DNA of 64,000 nt from Nicotiana tabacum (GCF_000715075.1 NC_134102.1:42851348-42915347), one strand, 5' to 3'; positions 22,713 through 34,142 are shown, numbered from the stretch's first letter. Notes: a model not told the origin generated them from the sequence alone. Numbers and translations: made by a program.

Positions 22713-22964
22713 GAGGAAGATAGTTATTATATGGATAAGAAAGAATTTAGAAAGGAAATTTCTGAAGAAGTGACAAGGGAGTCACTAATTGCCATATCTT
22801 ATTCTGAACCAGAGAAGGATCTTTGTGTTCGATCTAGACCTGGAAACTGCCACGCTGAGAATGTTGTTAAAGCGCTAAATGCTGATGGAGATGATAAATA
22901 CTCTGAGCTGATCTCAATTTCCTACGAAGAGTCGCCAGACCCTAAAGTTGAACTCAAGGGCTAA
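22713..22964 (+). CDS. Candidate coding exon of an unrecognised host gene
   Basis: After an acceptor ATACATACAG an open frame of 83 codons runs to TAA at 22962-22964: EEDSYYMDKKEFRKEISEEV and so on. It contains two similar acidic motifs, SLIAISYSEPEKD and ELISISYEESPDP. Base composition is clearly richer in G+C than the flanks, with no transposon similarity. The product is hydrophilic, with no membrane segment or known domain that I can see. It could be the last coding exon; a 3' UTR exon may follow at 23581. Upstream exons are uncertain, so the gene may be a pseudogene or a fragment. Confidence 0.4.
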   Translation, partial: EEDSYYMDKKEFRKEISEEVTRESLIAISYSEPEKDLCVRSRPGNCHAENVVKALNADGDDKYSELISISYEESPDPKVELKG

Positions 22965-23580
22965 ATTAAAAAACTGGATTGCTCATCCAGCTCTGTGTAA
23001 AACACTTCCTTTGCAGCATGTTGTTTGTTACACATACAGAACTGGATTTAACTTGAATTTGCAGTGTTCCCCATGGACTCTACCCTATAAACTCTTTTGT
23101 TATAATCAACCTAAACCAAAATCAAGCACACAAGTGCTTCACCAACTGTTTGATTTTCTTTGTATTTAGATTTGGTGCATTTTTTCTCAAGTTTGAGCTG
23201 CAGAACTTTGTCAAGAGTCACTCACCTGGAGTGTCCATTTTTCCCCTTTCATTTCCCAAGTATAGCTGTTATTTGGTGCCCAAGCTCGTGTTTTTGTAGC
23301 TTTGTTTAAATCATATAACGACGTCTGTGCAAATATTGTGCTTTCCTTTTGACTGATCAATTCATTCCAGCTGCAGAGCCTACTTCGTATGACATGTGAA
23401 AGCATCTAGTATCACTATGTATTTACTTATTGAGGTTGGGAAGAGAATGTTTTGTTAATGACTTGTGAAAGCATCTATTATTATATACTTATTTATTTTT
23501 GCTGGTAGGCTTAATAACTGGAAAAAGCTGGTTTGCTTCATTTAAAGCTAAGTTGACACCCCATTTCTTCTTTCTTCCAG

Positions 23581-23775
23581 ATGCCGATTGTAGTGAAAAC
23601 AGAACAACTTGAAGGGAAGTGCAGACCTTAAAATTGTTCTCTCTTGAAAAACTTGTATGTCAGCAGGGGCAATTATATTGTGAAAGCATCCTAAGTTTCA
23701 CATGACAGTTGAATTTTAGTGCAATGGAAGGTCTTGTTGCAGTAGGCAGCTAATAAATGCAACACTACGATCGTA
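23581..23775 (+). other. Possible terminal (3' UTR) exon
   Basis: CCATTTCTTCTTTCTTCCAG is a strong acceptor at 23561-23580. The exon after it has a short open stretch ending in TAA at about 23630 and a poly-A signal AATAAA at about 23752. It fits as the end of the transcript containing 22713-22964. Confidence 0.3.
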
Positions 23776-23939
23776 TGAAATACTCTTTTTCGTTTATACT
23801 TTATGTATCTGGTATCCAAAGCTCACTAGCTGGATTAATCCAAACTCGTAACGTGTAGGGCCATAAAGATATTAATGCTCTCATCCATTCTACCACACTT
23901 CTTGGTAGTATTAAATACCTATTTTTGGCAAGAGTTACG

Positions 23940-24532
23940 TGTATGTGATATAATTGGCTGATAATAGGTGATCAAATGGCGAGGTGACATGTGGAACCGA
24001 ACACAGGCAAAAGGTGACTCAGCAAATAACTGGCACCGGATGCGAAACGTGGAACCGACACTAGATGGATCGTGAAGGAAGCATAGTTGATATTAAAAAT
24101 TCAAAGGTTTGACGTCGGATAGCATTTAATGAGCAACCCTTACAGAGAATATATGTATTCAAAGCCAGTCGTTATGCACTCATCACTAACGTTTTTATGC
24201 TCATTCAAGAGGCGCTTGATTTTAGGATCTTTCCTCCCTAAGTAAGGCTATAAATAACAGGATTAACAACCATTGGGGGGGGGGGGATATAAAACATTCT
24301 GCATACAAAAGTTGTAATTTATTCTCTTATGACACTGAATTCAAACACTTGAATATTATTGCTCTTGTCATCGGAAAGGCTAAAAGTCTTTAGGCAGGCT
24401 TGTTATCTTCTTTAATTTCATACATTAGTCTAATTTTCGTTCTTATTTATTTATTTATTAATTTTTGATCAAATCGATTCGTTTGTCTATAAATCACGTT
24501 ATAAATTTAACTGTACCGTTTGACAGTAAACA
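23940..24532 (+). repeat. E3 5' LTR
   Basis: The 593-bp LTR runs from TGTATGTGATATAATTGG to CAGTAAACA. It shares the end GTTTGTCTATAAATCACG and a TATA box (CTATAAATAA at 24248-24257) with E1. It holds a run of 12 G at 24275-24286. Confidence 0.8.
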
Positions 24533-24534
24533 AG

Positions 24535-24553
24535 TTGGCGACCACCGTGGGGC
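24535..24553 (+). other. E3 primer binding site
   Basis: TTGGCGACCACCGTGGGGC follows two bases after the LTR. It is the same TGGCG-type PBS as in E1, better preserved. Confidence 0.7.
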
Positions 24554-24631
24554 ATAGACAGCTGCGTAATTGCTTTGATCCATTCATTTGTTACTAATAA
24601 GTTTCGATTTTTTCCTTAGTAAAACAAAGAT

Positions 24632-26250
24632 ATGGTAGCTAATGATGTCAACGATGCTCACATCGTTGGAGCACGCGATGAACGTGAAGATGTGTCCCAA
24701 CGTGATGACTCGATCAGCGAGACCAACAACGAAAGGGATGAAACAACCCTGGTTCATGAAGGTCAGTACCCTCGGCATGTGCGGGCCCAACTCCTAATGA
24801 AGCGGAAGATGAACACATTGTTGAAACGATCAAACACCTGAGAGAACACTAAAGAGCAATCATGCATCAACTCTCAAGGAAGATTGGATGATGACGGAGT
24901 TAAAACAAGCATTGTCGAGTGCTTCCAATAATGCGAATGGAAGGGCCCCAATTCCTCCCAGTGTTCCTGCAAATCAAACGACTCAAAGAACCGATAACAA
25001 CTCCCTAAGGGACGAAGTCGATTTCGACGAAGCCGGAGGGACCGGTAGTGGATCGGAGAACAACAACTTAAATGATACTTTCAAAACCGAGCTCATCAAA
25101 TTCATGAGACATATTAATGAACGAATGGATCAAGGTGCGAAGGTGTTTCATGCTCAGATGGATCGGATTCTGGGTGCCCGCCGGTGTTATTGGGTCCAGA
25201 TTCAAAAAAGTACACAAAATTACCGTTTAAACCAAGTGCGGTACCAGAGTTAATCCCGAAGAGATTCAAGATGCCGGACATACCAAAGTATGATGGGCCT
25301 TCGAATCCGTAGGAGCACATCACAACCTACACCACGGCAATGAAAGGAAACGACTTGGCTCAACATGAGATCGAGTCGGTTCTATTGAAGAAGTTTGGCG
25401 AAACCCTCACGAAGGGGGCCTTTTTGGCTTGGACCTTTCTTGCTCCAGCATGAGCTTTCTGCCATTCTCTCTTACCCGAACATTCAATCGATTCTTTTGA
25501 AATCCTTACAGATTCGTTCATCAAAGCTCATGCCGGAGCAAGAAAGGCCCAGGCCAGAAAGGCAGATATATTCAAAATTTCTCAAGGCAAATCCAAGCTG
25601 CTGCGAGAATTCGTGGTTCGGTTGCAAAAAGAAAGGATGTTGTTACCAGCGGTTCCAGATAAATGGGCAGTGGAGGCACTCATGAAGGGTCTAAATTGAC
25701 TGAGTTCCGATGCCTCTTGAATACTGAATGAGAGCTTGCTCGAGTTTCAAGAAACCACAGGGGAGGATGTCCATAATCGCTACGAGACAAAGATAAGGAT
25801 AGAAGATGATCAACTTGTCTCTTTGGTGTTATCCAAAGGACGGGATCGCGATAAAAATCAGGATAAGTTTAAAAATAACTTTGATGCAGATCGGAGGTCT
25901 TCTAGGGGTCGTTTTCTACCACACGAGAGGACCAAAGTGCATAGCAGTAATGGGTTCCAGTCATCGAATAGGTTTGCCTTCGATAAAAGGATGGATCGTG
26001 GCCGGAATGGCAGATCCTTACAAGATAAAGAGGAGCCCGGGTCCCGAGATCCCGTACACCCCAGGTTGTGAGATTACAACTTTAACATTATCCTGGTAGA
26101 ATTGGTGTCAGCGATGAGTAGTATCAAAGAAGCATGATTTTCAAAACCAATCCGATCGGATGCTATCCAAAGGGTTCCTAACTTGTGGTGTGAATTCCAT
26201 GGGACTCACGGCCACAGAACTGGGACTGCCGACATCTTTGCAAAGAGGTG
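24632..26250 (+). pseudogene. gag: E3 gag
   Basis: Gag starts with MVANDVNDAHIVGARDERED at 24632 and breaks after about 69 codons. The next frame (24888-25253) begins MMTELKQALSSASNNANGRA and includes KTELIKFMRHINERMDQG. The capsid part continues in other frames: KRFKMPDIPKYDG near 25260-25300, with TAG at 25311. A region ending LWCEFHGTHGH (about 26185) keeps more of the Cys/His motif than E1 does. Several frameshifts rule out function. Confidence 0.7.
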
Positions 26251-26367
26251 GCGGCATTGTTAAAGAATGGCTATCTTAGAGTGTATTTAAGTAACCGCGC
26301 CAAAAATAATTATGGTTGAAGCAGGGACAATGCGGAGCCATCAAAGACAGCAGCAGAGTCACCTGGG

Positions 26368-26910
26368 ATGACTATCAACAAGATATTCATAGGATACAAG
26401 GTCAGCGGGGTAACTCTTTTAGCAGCAAAGAAAATGAAGATATCGGTGACTCACGACAAGAGGGTCCGGGAAGTCTCGGAAGATCACATCACCTTCACGG
26501 AGGAGGACGCTGACAAACTTCTTCTACCACATAATGATGCTTTAGTAATCTCTCTCAATGTTTTAGATTTTAAAATTAAGCGTGTTTTGGTTGATCCAGG
26601 AAGTTCAACTAGCATCATACAATGGAGAGTTCTGAAGCAAGTGATATTAACAGAGAATATCATTCTGATGACAAGACTTCTAGTTGGCTTCAATCTAACA
26701 AGCGTGACTATGCGAGGAGTAATTTTGCTACACACACATGCTGAAGGAGTAAAAAAGACGACTTTGTTCGAAGTGGTAGATGGCGACATGGGCTATAACG
26801 TGATCCTCGAAAGATCGTGGATACACGAGATGAAGGATGTGCCCTCGACTTATCACCAATTGTTGAAATTTCCGACGCCAAAAGGGATCAAGCAAATAAG
26901 AAGAGACTAA
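26368..26910 (+). pseudogene. E3 protease region (open frame)
   Basis: The 180-codon open frame contains KRVLVDPGSSTSIIQ (about 26578-26622), the retropepsin active-site region, and GYNVILERSWIHEMKDVPST near 26791-26850. It is the best-preserved protease of the two Tat elements. A stop follows at 26908; the protein would normally be part of a longer polyprotein. Confidence 0.75.
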
Positions 26911-27039
26911 CCAGTGGAAAGGGAAATGAACGATGTAACCATTTCCAGCAGCAAAACCAGGAAATAACAATTACAGGAACTGATGCCTTCTCCGATCCAA
27001 ATCAAAGACGATAAAAATGGGGAGTCATCAAAATTATAT

Positions 27040-27720
27040 TAGGTACCGAGGTCTTTTCAGGTATCAGAGGAGATGGATGCGACCAAATCGATCACAGAAG
27101 AGCTCGAACAAGTGGCTTTGTTCGAGGAATTTTTGGAAAGAAATTTTATTTGGGAACGGGGTTAAGTGCCGAACTCAAGTTAGAACTTATAAATTTTCTT
27201 AAAGCTAACATTGACTGTTTTGCGTGGTCGCACTCGGATATGACAAATATTCCATTAGAGGTAGCGGTCCATAAACTTATTCTGGATCCAAACTTCTAAG
27301 CCGGTAAGGCAAAAAAAGCACCCAATAGCAGAGGTTAGAAACATGTTTGTTAACGAAGAGGTAACCCGGCTACTCAATATCGGTTCAATCCGAGAGGTAA
27401 AGTATCCGGATTGGCTAGCTAATATAGTAGTAGTGTGTAAGAATAATAACAAATTTAGGATTTGTGTAGACTATAAGGATTTGAATCAGGCATGCCCCAA
27501 AGACTCTTTTCCATTTTCAAACATTGATCAAATGATTGATGCTACATACTGGCATGAGTTGATGAGTTTTCTTGATGCTTATTCCATGTGTAATCATATT
27601 AGGATGAACTCGAAAGATTAAGAAAACACTTCTTTCATCACGAACTTCGGCACATATTATTATAATGTGATGCCTTTTGGGCTTAAAAACACAGATCAAA
27701 ACTTGATGCTCTAGGGGTTT
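27040..27720 (+). pseudogene. E3 reverse transcriptase, N-terminal half only
   Basis: Readable parts are EVTRLLNIGSIREVKYPDWL (27358-27417), RICVDYKDLNQACPKDSF, FLDAYSMCNH with the first catalytic Asp, and YYNVMPFGLKNT. The frame then runs into foreign sequence (GGGGTTTTTTTTTCAG). The DD box and the rest of RT plus the first RNase H are deleted. The upstream W kept as TGG here is TAG in E1. Confidence 0.8.
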
Positions 27721-27721
27721 T

Positions 27722-28345
27722 TTTTTCAGGTCGTTTGGCTAAAAGGGTAGTAGAAGTTAGCGAATTCGATATTGAGTACAAAACTAGGATTGCAATAAAG
27801 TCACAAGTTTTGACCGACTTAGTGGCTGATTTCAGTTCGGGACTAATGCCTTTGGCTGCTAAGGAAGTAGTGTTGGTATCGAGAACGGCGTCGGGAGTTT
27901 GGACCTTGTTTATAGATGGATCCTTCAACGTAAAAGGGTTCGGTCTCGGGGTATTTATAATCACACCCTCGTGGGAAACCCTAAAACAAGCCATTAGAAT
28001 TGTACTGTTAACTAACAATGAAGCCGAATATGAGGCTTTGGTTACAGGACTTCAAGTAGCTCGGGGACTAGGTTTTGGGTCATCGAGATAAAATGTGACT
28101 CCTATCTAGTGGTAAACCAATTGTATGGGATTTTCGTCACAAAGGAGGAGCGCATGCAACAGTACTTGAACAAGGTTCAAGTATTACTCGTACGATTTAG
28201 AGAATGGTCAATCGTCCATATTCCGAGGGAGAAAAATGTGGAAGCAGACACATTGGCTAATTTGGGGTCATCCATGGAGATGAAAGGATCTGATTCTGGT
28301 ACGATCGTCCAATTGATGTATTCAGTGTTGGATGCATACGGTTAA
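27722..28345 (+). pseudogene. E3 RNase H remnant and additional RNase H
   Basis: After the deletion the sequence resumes in AKRVVEVSEFDIEYKTRIAI (end of the connection region). It continues through LFIDGSFNVKGFGLGVFIIT, NEAEYEALVTGLQVARGLG and HIPREKNVEADTLANLG, the second RNase H of Tat elements. A one-base change near 28080 separates two frames (27735-28091 and 28109-28345). Confidence 0.8.
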
Positions 28346-29520
28346 TGCGAAGTAAATTCAACCAACTTAATTTGGGACTGGATGAACGAGTTCATTGAAT
28401 ATATCAGACATGGTAAATTACCCAAAGACCCAAAAGCGTCCCGGACACTACGAACAAAAGCGGCTCGCTATTGTCTTATTGATGGATGATTATACAGGAG
28501 ATTATTCCAAAGAGCACTAGCTTGGTGTCTAGGGGCCTTGGAGGCGTACTACGAGATGAGAGAAGTCTATTAAAGAGTCTGCAGAAACCACTTCGGTGCA
28601 GACTCGTCAGTTCTCAAGTTAGTCAGCGCTGGCTATTATTGGCGTCGGATGGAACAGGATGCAAAAGCATTCGTTCAAAAGTGGAACAAACGTCAACGTC
28701 ATGCATAGTTAGTGCATCAACTAGTAGAGCTTTTTCATTCAATCGTGTCCCCATGGCCATTCATGAAATGGGGAATGGACATAGTTGGTCCTTTATCACC
28801 GGGCCCCGAGAAGGTAAGATTCTTTTTAGTTTTAACCGATTATTTCACGAAATGGGTTGAAGTAGGTCCTTGCCAAAAGATCGGAGAACGCGAAGTGGTT
28901 GACTTCATATGGGATCACATAATCTCCTGATTTGGAATACCAAAGGAGATTGCTTGTGACAACGGGCGGTAGTTCGTCAGCCAACAAGGTAATTATTCAA
29001 AACCTTAAAAAGAAGTTAGAAGATTCTAAGGGCAAGTGTCTAGATGAGCTACCGGGTGTTTTATGGTCATACCGGACCACGGCAAAGTCAAGCACGGGTG
29101 AAACACCCTTTTCGCTCGTTTACTGCTCGGAGGCTCTGATACCGGTGGAAGTGGGGGAGTCGACCTTGAGGTTTTCCCAAGCGAACAAAAAAGTAAAATA
29201 ATGAAGCATTGCTGCTGAATCTAGGCTTGCTTGAAGAACACCGGATCTGGCATATGTGAGGATGGTAGTACAAAAGCAAAGAATGGAAAGGTATTATAAT
29301 CACGTGAAAAACCTCTGATATTTCAAAGTTGGATATCTGGTTCTAAGGAAAGTTACTCAAAGCACTCGAGAAGTCAATGCCGGGAAGCTGGGACCAACAT
29401 AGGAAGGATCTTACTGGGTTTCAGCTATAACCGATAAAGGCTCATACGAATTAGAAAATCAAGACAGATTCAAATTACCGAGCAATTGAAACGTGACTCA
29501 CCTCAAAAGGTACTATTGCT
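28346..29520 (+). pseudogene. E3 integrase region
   Basis: The core motif GMDIVGPLSPGPEKVRFFLV (28773-28830) with LTDYFTKWVE carries the first catalytic Asp. ACDNGR (about 28952-28969) holds the second, followed by TAG. About 110 bp after it are missing relative to E1. The C-terminal part has SSTGETPFSLVYCSEALIPV (about 29089-29150), then a decayed KPRYFKV/GPY-like end and VTHLKRYYC near 29490-29520. Confidence 0.8.
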
Positions 29521-30488
29521 GAAGATCCTTGATGGCACTTAAAGTATGTGCTGCACTTTTTTTTCTTTCGACCAGTTTTTGTCCCAGTCGGATTTTTCTG
29601 GCAAGGTTTTTAACAAGGGAGCAACGTAAAGCATATGAATGATCATCAGCAAAGGCAAGACCTTTAATATCATAACACTAAAGTTCTTCCACCGATGGGA
29701 TCGATGATCTTGAGCTCGTGTGGTAAACAGCTTGTGGATGGTTAAATAATCTTTGGTTCAATGGTGAATCTCACCTCCCAAAACTCAAACAGATTATTTA
29801 ACCGTTCACAAGTTGTCTCCACCGATGAAGCAACAGTATAAAGTATAAAATGAAAGAAAAGGCCTTCGATGAATGCAAGACTTCCAGTGTTCGAATTCTC
29901 ATATTTAGCATTCGAACACTGGGGGAAGTAATATATGTTACAGCACCAAGAATGCCATGAAGATCGATAGCTGTTAGAACCGGGATCAATATTTTATCAG
30001 GACCAGAGACTGCATGATCAGCCCCTAGAAATAAGTTATACAAGTTAGCCACATGTATTGGAAGATTTATTTACTTAAGCAAATAAATATTTATGTAAAT
30101 ATACTTTTAAAGATAGAGGGGATAATCAAAGTCCTTTTATTCTTGTTTTATTTCTTGTCCAAATTATAAGTTAATTTATTTTTCCATTTGAGAGTTAACA
30201 AAGACTTCAAATGTTTATGCAGTAATGAACATGAGACATTCTCTTCAAGAGCACCGTAAACATAAGGGCTCTCTCTTTTGAAACCTTCATAGTAAAGGGT
30301 AGATTCTGAAAGTGTTTATGCCCGAAATTAAAAGCTATCGGATGCAAAGATATTCCTGAAGCTTTATCAATTAAATGTGAAAAGAATATTTTTGCACAAC
30401 ACTTAAGCAAAAAGTTCTTTTATTTATTAAAGTACCAAACTTAGTAAAAGGTTTTGGCAAAATTACAAAAGATAAAAATAATTATACA
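29521..30488 (+). other. E3 spacer between pol and antisense gene
   Basis: This non-coding spacer holds the perfect hairpin at 29884-29922. A longer inverted repeat is also present: ACAGCTTGTGGATGGTTAAA (29727-29746) with TTTAACCGTTCACAAGTTG (about 29797-29815). It matches E1 6979-7704 plus 9645-9836. Confidence 0.6.
29884..29922. repeat. Perfect 13-bp hairpin in E3 spacer
   Basis: CCAGTGTTCGAAT and ATTCGAACACTGG flank a 13-base loop. It is followed by GGGAAGTAATATATG. A decayed version is found in E1 at 7277-7315. Confidence 0.7.
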
Positions 30489-33018
30489 TTATTCTTTGCT
30501 GCTAGAACCCGAAGGGAGAGAAGGGTCTTCATTTCCCCCGATGGAAAAAGGTTGTTCCACTGCCAGTTCAAGGCCTTCATCTTCTTTGGTTTACCCTTTG
30601 GATCTCGAATACTCATAATTAGTATTCGTGGAGTCAGATGCAACGGGCAGAGCGGGAAAGTTCTCACGAGTGGTTAGCTCCAGTTCCTGGGCCTTGGCAA
30701 TGCAGTCATCAATGTTGGCAATGCCTTCTTTGGCCTCCTCCAAAGCCTTCCTATTCATATGATCCATGGCATAGGTCTTCTCAAAGATGAGGGAATCTTC
30801 TTGGTCGTGGAGTTTGGCTCCGAGTTTGTCAATTTTGACCTGGAGTTCTTCATTTTCAGACTTCATCGCATTGAGTCTGGAATCAAGCTCAACGTTGGTG
30901 GTTGAGTAAAGTTAGTTTTGCTTCATGACTCTCTTGAGCCTCTCTTTCATTTTGGCCCTCTTTTCCTCTGCAGCATGGGATTCCTCGGTTCTGCCATGCA
31001 AACCAGCCTCCAAGTTACAAATTAGTTCCATGAAAGTTGATTCACGTACGGCAGCAGCAGTCACAACATCATAAAGTTCAGCCCACCTAGCCTTTGCTTC
31101 CTTTAGGTTCTCATGAAAATGGGCAGCTTCTTGGTTATGAGCCATCTTGTCTTGCTCCAACTGCTGCAATAGTGCCTCGAGCTTATCTATTTGGGCAACT
31201 TTGGCCTCCAGCACCGGGAGGCGCTCAGCGAGTTGATTCCTCTCAGCCAACAGTTGTTCTCGTTCTGAAGCAAGCTCTTACTTGTCTAGAATCAACCTTT
31301 GCAGGCCCTCGGAGGCAAGAAAATTGGCCTGAAAAAAGGGATAAGATCAAGATTATTACTTAGAAGTGTAAATAGAAAGAAAGTAGAAAAAGGTGAGATT
31401 ATTACCTGTGAGGAGCAGTGTATGCTATTGTTTATTATGCACCCTCTAGAAAAGGAGTCCATCTTTTTCCAATCCTTCACCGAAGCCAACGACTTCAGGT
31501 AATTAGCAAGCTCCACCGGCTTGGAGAGAATATGGAACTCTTTCAAAACCGAAAGAGTAGCACTTCGCCTCCTACGAGGATCTTGAGAAGGGGTCGAGTA
31601 CGTATTTCTCAAGTTCCTGTGGTCGGGAGATCATGGAGGAAAAACATTCCCTACTTGTTCGGCTGAATCCAGTGGAAGAGAAGGAGTCAAAGCTGGTGGA
31701 GAAGGGGCAGCTGTTGTCGGTGGATAAGGAGTCGTTGGTGTGGACAGAGAAAAAACAATTGTGGTATAAGGAGTGGTATTTGTTGCTTGCTTAGAAGTTG
31801 ATGGCAGAAGGAGGTTAGGGGCCGAGCTCCTCTTACCAGAGACGACAATAGGGGTCGAAAAGCGAGAATCGGTATTCTCAACCAAGTCCATTTTCCCCCA
31901 GGGCGCCTGAACTTCATCTGCTGGTGGGTTTTGAAGCTCCCCGAGCTGAGCATCCGATTGAGCTGATGAAAGTCTTTTTCTCCTTTGAAGGGAAGCCTCT
32001 TCATCACCGAGGACCACTATGGCCGGATCAGTTGGTGTTCTCTTTATTCGTTTCTCCTGAGTCCTAGTCGAAGAGGAACGTCTCCTCTATGGTTTCTTAT
32101 TTTTGGGTTGGGGACTCTAAGATCAGGCACCCTCACTAGAGGCTCGAGAAGATCCACGAGCCCTGCTCCAGTTAAGGGCATTCTGCAGTACTCGCTTGGC
32201 CTCCTCAGGGTCATCAAGAGCATCGATGTCGAGGCACATGGCAGAACCCCCGGAAGCCCTATACAAGCAAAACACCGGTTAGTAAATTATTCTTAATATG
32301 TTTTACACAAATAATATTGAAAGAAAGAGGAATTTTTCTCACCATGGTTCTTGGCTCTTCACCCGTATTTGGGATTCATTTGTTTTCACCGCCGGGATTT
32401 CGGAGTTGTAATATCCAGAATTTTCTAAACCCATAGGTCTAGACCGCGAACCCGCGGTGGTTCTTAGTGAGTAGCTGAAACGAATGGAGTAAAAAATCAG
32501 CAAAGCAAGAAATTATCTTTTTACGGAGAAAGGAAACGGACACCCGAAGACTTACAGAAAAGATTCCATGATTCGGGAAAAGTTGGAGTTGTGATCAGAA
32601 TTATGTTCCTAGTAGCGATAACAACGAACCATTCCATCCATCCACAGTTTTTTTCATCATCTACACTGGTGAGAATAGCGTGGTGACCACGCTTGTTGAA
32701 GTTTAATACTCCCCAACGGAAAATCTTAGGGGAGTAAAAATTTATCATATGTGCGAGAGTTAGGGTTTTACCGGTCTCGATGCATAACTGACGAAGTCAG
32801 GCCACGGTACGCCATATGGATGGGCCTACTTGTACCAAGCAAACCTGGTACCTGTGGAGAAATTCCAAAATTATTAGGTCAAGCCCTTCATCCGATCCCA
32901 AGGTGAAGGGATCCATATTAAAGGGATATGTATAGATATACATAAACCCCGCTTTGGAGTAGGTAACTCGTTCTACCCCATCTGGGTTGAAGATTTCGAC
33001 ATTGGAGTGGCACTGTAA
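30489..33018 (-). pseudogene. E3 antisense gene (aORF), 5'-truncated
   Basis: On the minus strand from about 33018 the gene encodes ERVTYSKAGFMYIYTYPF, VCLVQVGPSIWRTVA, then INFYSPKIFRWGVLNFNKRG and GWMEWFVVIATRN. Introns are inferred at 32475-32555 (donor TTCT|GTAAGT, acceptor GTTTCAG), 32259-32342 and 31329-31405 (CACAG|GTAATAAT to TTTTTTCAG|GCC). The later part has a Ser/Thr/Pro-rich region (about 31650-32000), then a long coiled coil with LPVLEAKVAQIDKLEALLQQ and EEKRAKMKERLKRVMKQN. It ends in an acidic tail with a stop at 30489-30491. The start codon lies in the missing part. The function is unknown, and stops are present. Confidence 0.7.
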
Positions 33019-34140
33019 TATTTATTTTTCCAATACTTTCGCTAATCTGTATATCAGTGATGCATTGCTTTCTTCAATTCATACTAATGAACATTTGTTT
33101 ATTATATACTATAAAATAAGTTAAATAATGCCAAGAATCTCTACAAATTGTAATCTCAAGCACATTGTTCCTTACTAATTCTGTATTTCGTTTGGTTGTT
33201 AGTACCAGAAGCTTAATTATATTTTTTGGTTAGTTTTATTTCACTACAGATTTAGCAGCTACTGATACTGTATTTTGATGCTTCTATTTTCTTATGTTGC
33301 TGATTTTTATTGGGTGGAGTCTCGGTGGTGCTGATTGGTGTGCCACTGCTGTTCTGGGATGATGCTAATCCTTCTCTGTTTTTTCTTCAATTTTTGTTAT
33401 CTACTGCAGTTCCTGTTTTACTTTGTGATACTGCTATGCGGCCCCGTTAGTTTCAATATTTGTTTTGGGATTTTTCTGTTAGTTCTTTGACTTTTATATA
33501 GTGAAGGCTAATAGTATTCATTGTTTACAAAGATAAAGGTTTTTTATTTCCACTATTACATATAAAGGACAAATATATATTTGCCTCTATACTTAAGGGA
33601 CTATATAGGTCTTTTCCCCCAAAGTTTTAGCCAAACGCTATAGGATTTTGTCGAACCCATATCTAATAGCTAGCCCACCTCCGCCCTAAAGATACACTTG
33701 ATCAACTTCAGAGGGATACGCCTATGAATTCGATCGGTTTATCTGTTTCCCACCCTATCTCTAAAAGGGGCAAAGAAACTAGAGTTTATGTACCTTATTT
33801 CATCCAAGAACCTGAGCTTACCAAAAGCTCATTTTCAATAGAGTTGGGATTTATGACTTGGGAAAAGATGATGGTATCCATTTTGTCTGTGTTATTGGGT
33901 TTAAGATGGGTGCTTGGAAGTGTAAATTATTGGTACTATAAAAAAATGAAGTTGGGAGAAATCCAGCAATCCTAATCATTTCATCTCCTCTATTGTTTGA
34001 GCAATTTATGCAAAATATCCATTGAGCTTAAAATAATTACCACATCCTACCCATTTAAAAATTATTTAAAATATATATCTATGCAACTAAAAGTAATTAC
34101 CCCTATCTACCCACCCATCCCAACTTTTTTTACTTATATG
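33019..34140. other. AT-rich flank between E3 and E4
   Basis: Apart from the P450-like piece at 33838-33975 I see no gene or element here. It is the local host DNA or the remains of old elements. Confidence 0.4.
33838..33975 (+). pseudogene. P450-like N-terminal fragment, possibly CYP88A (kaurenoic acid oxidase)
   Basis: The frame reads ELGFMTWEKMMVSILSVLLG then LRWVLGSVNYWYYKKMKLGE and stops at TAA 33973-33975. A hydrophobic anchor followed by VN-x-W-x-Y and K-L-G-E is how ent-kaurenoic acid oxidases (CYP88A, gibberellin synthesis) begin, normally continuing into a Pro-rich hinge (LPPGD). Here the frame ends before the hinge and nothing of the catalytic domain follows. The codon at the expected start is ATA. 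The match is from memory and short, so it may be chance. Confidence 0.35.
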
Positions 34141-34142
34141 GA

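Larger units (their letters stand above)
23940..33018 (+). mobile_element. E3: second Tat-lineage element, 3'-truncated
   Basis: E3 has the same family layout as E1: LTR, TGGCG-type PBS, gag, protease, RT, aRH, integrase, spacer with hairpin, and antisense gene. It lacks the RT core and first RNase H (a deletion equivalent to about 4384-5140 of E1), about 110 bp of integrase, and everything beyond about 33018, including the 3' LTR. The 5' flank TTACG is the expected TSD, but its partner is lost. It helps to interpret E1, since breaks differ between the two. Confidence 0.85.

Noticed and set aside
23390..23500. Repeat of TTGTGAAAGCATCTA-like sequence, spaced about 70 bp
   Set aside because: Only a short imperfect match; too weak to call a tandem repeat or element.
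24275..24286. Poly-G run as a possible G-quadruplex
   Set aside because: A single run in an LTR next to the TATA region; likely length error or slippage, and no further G tracts lie near it.
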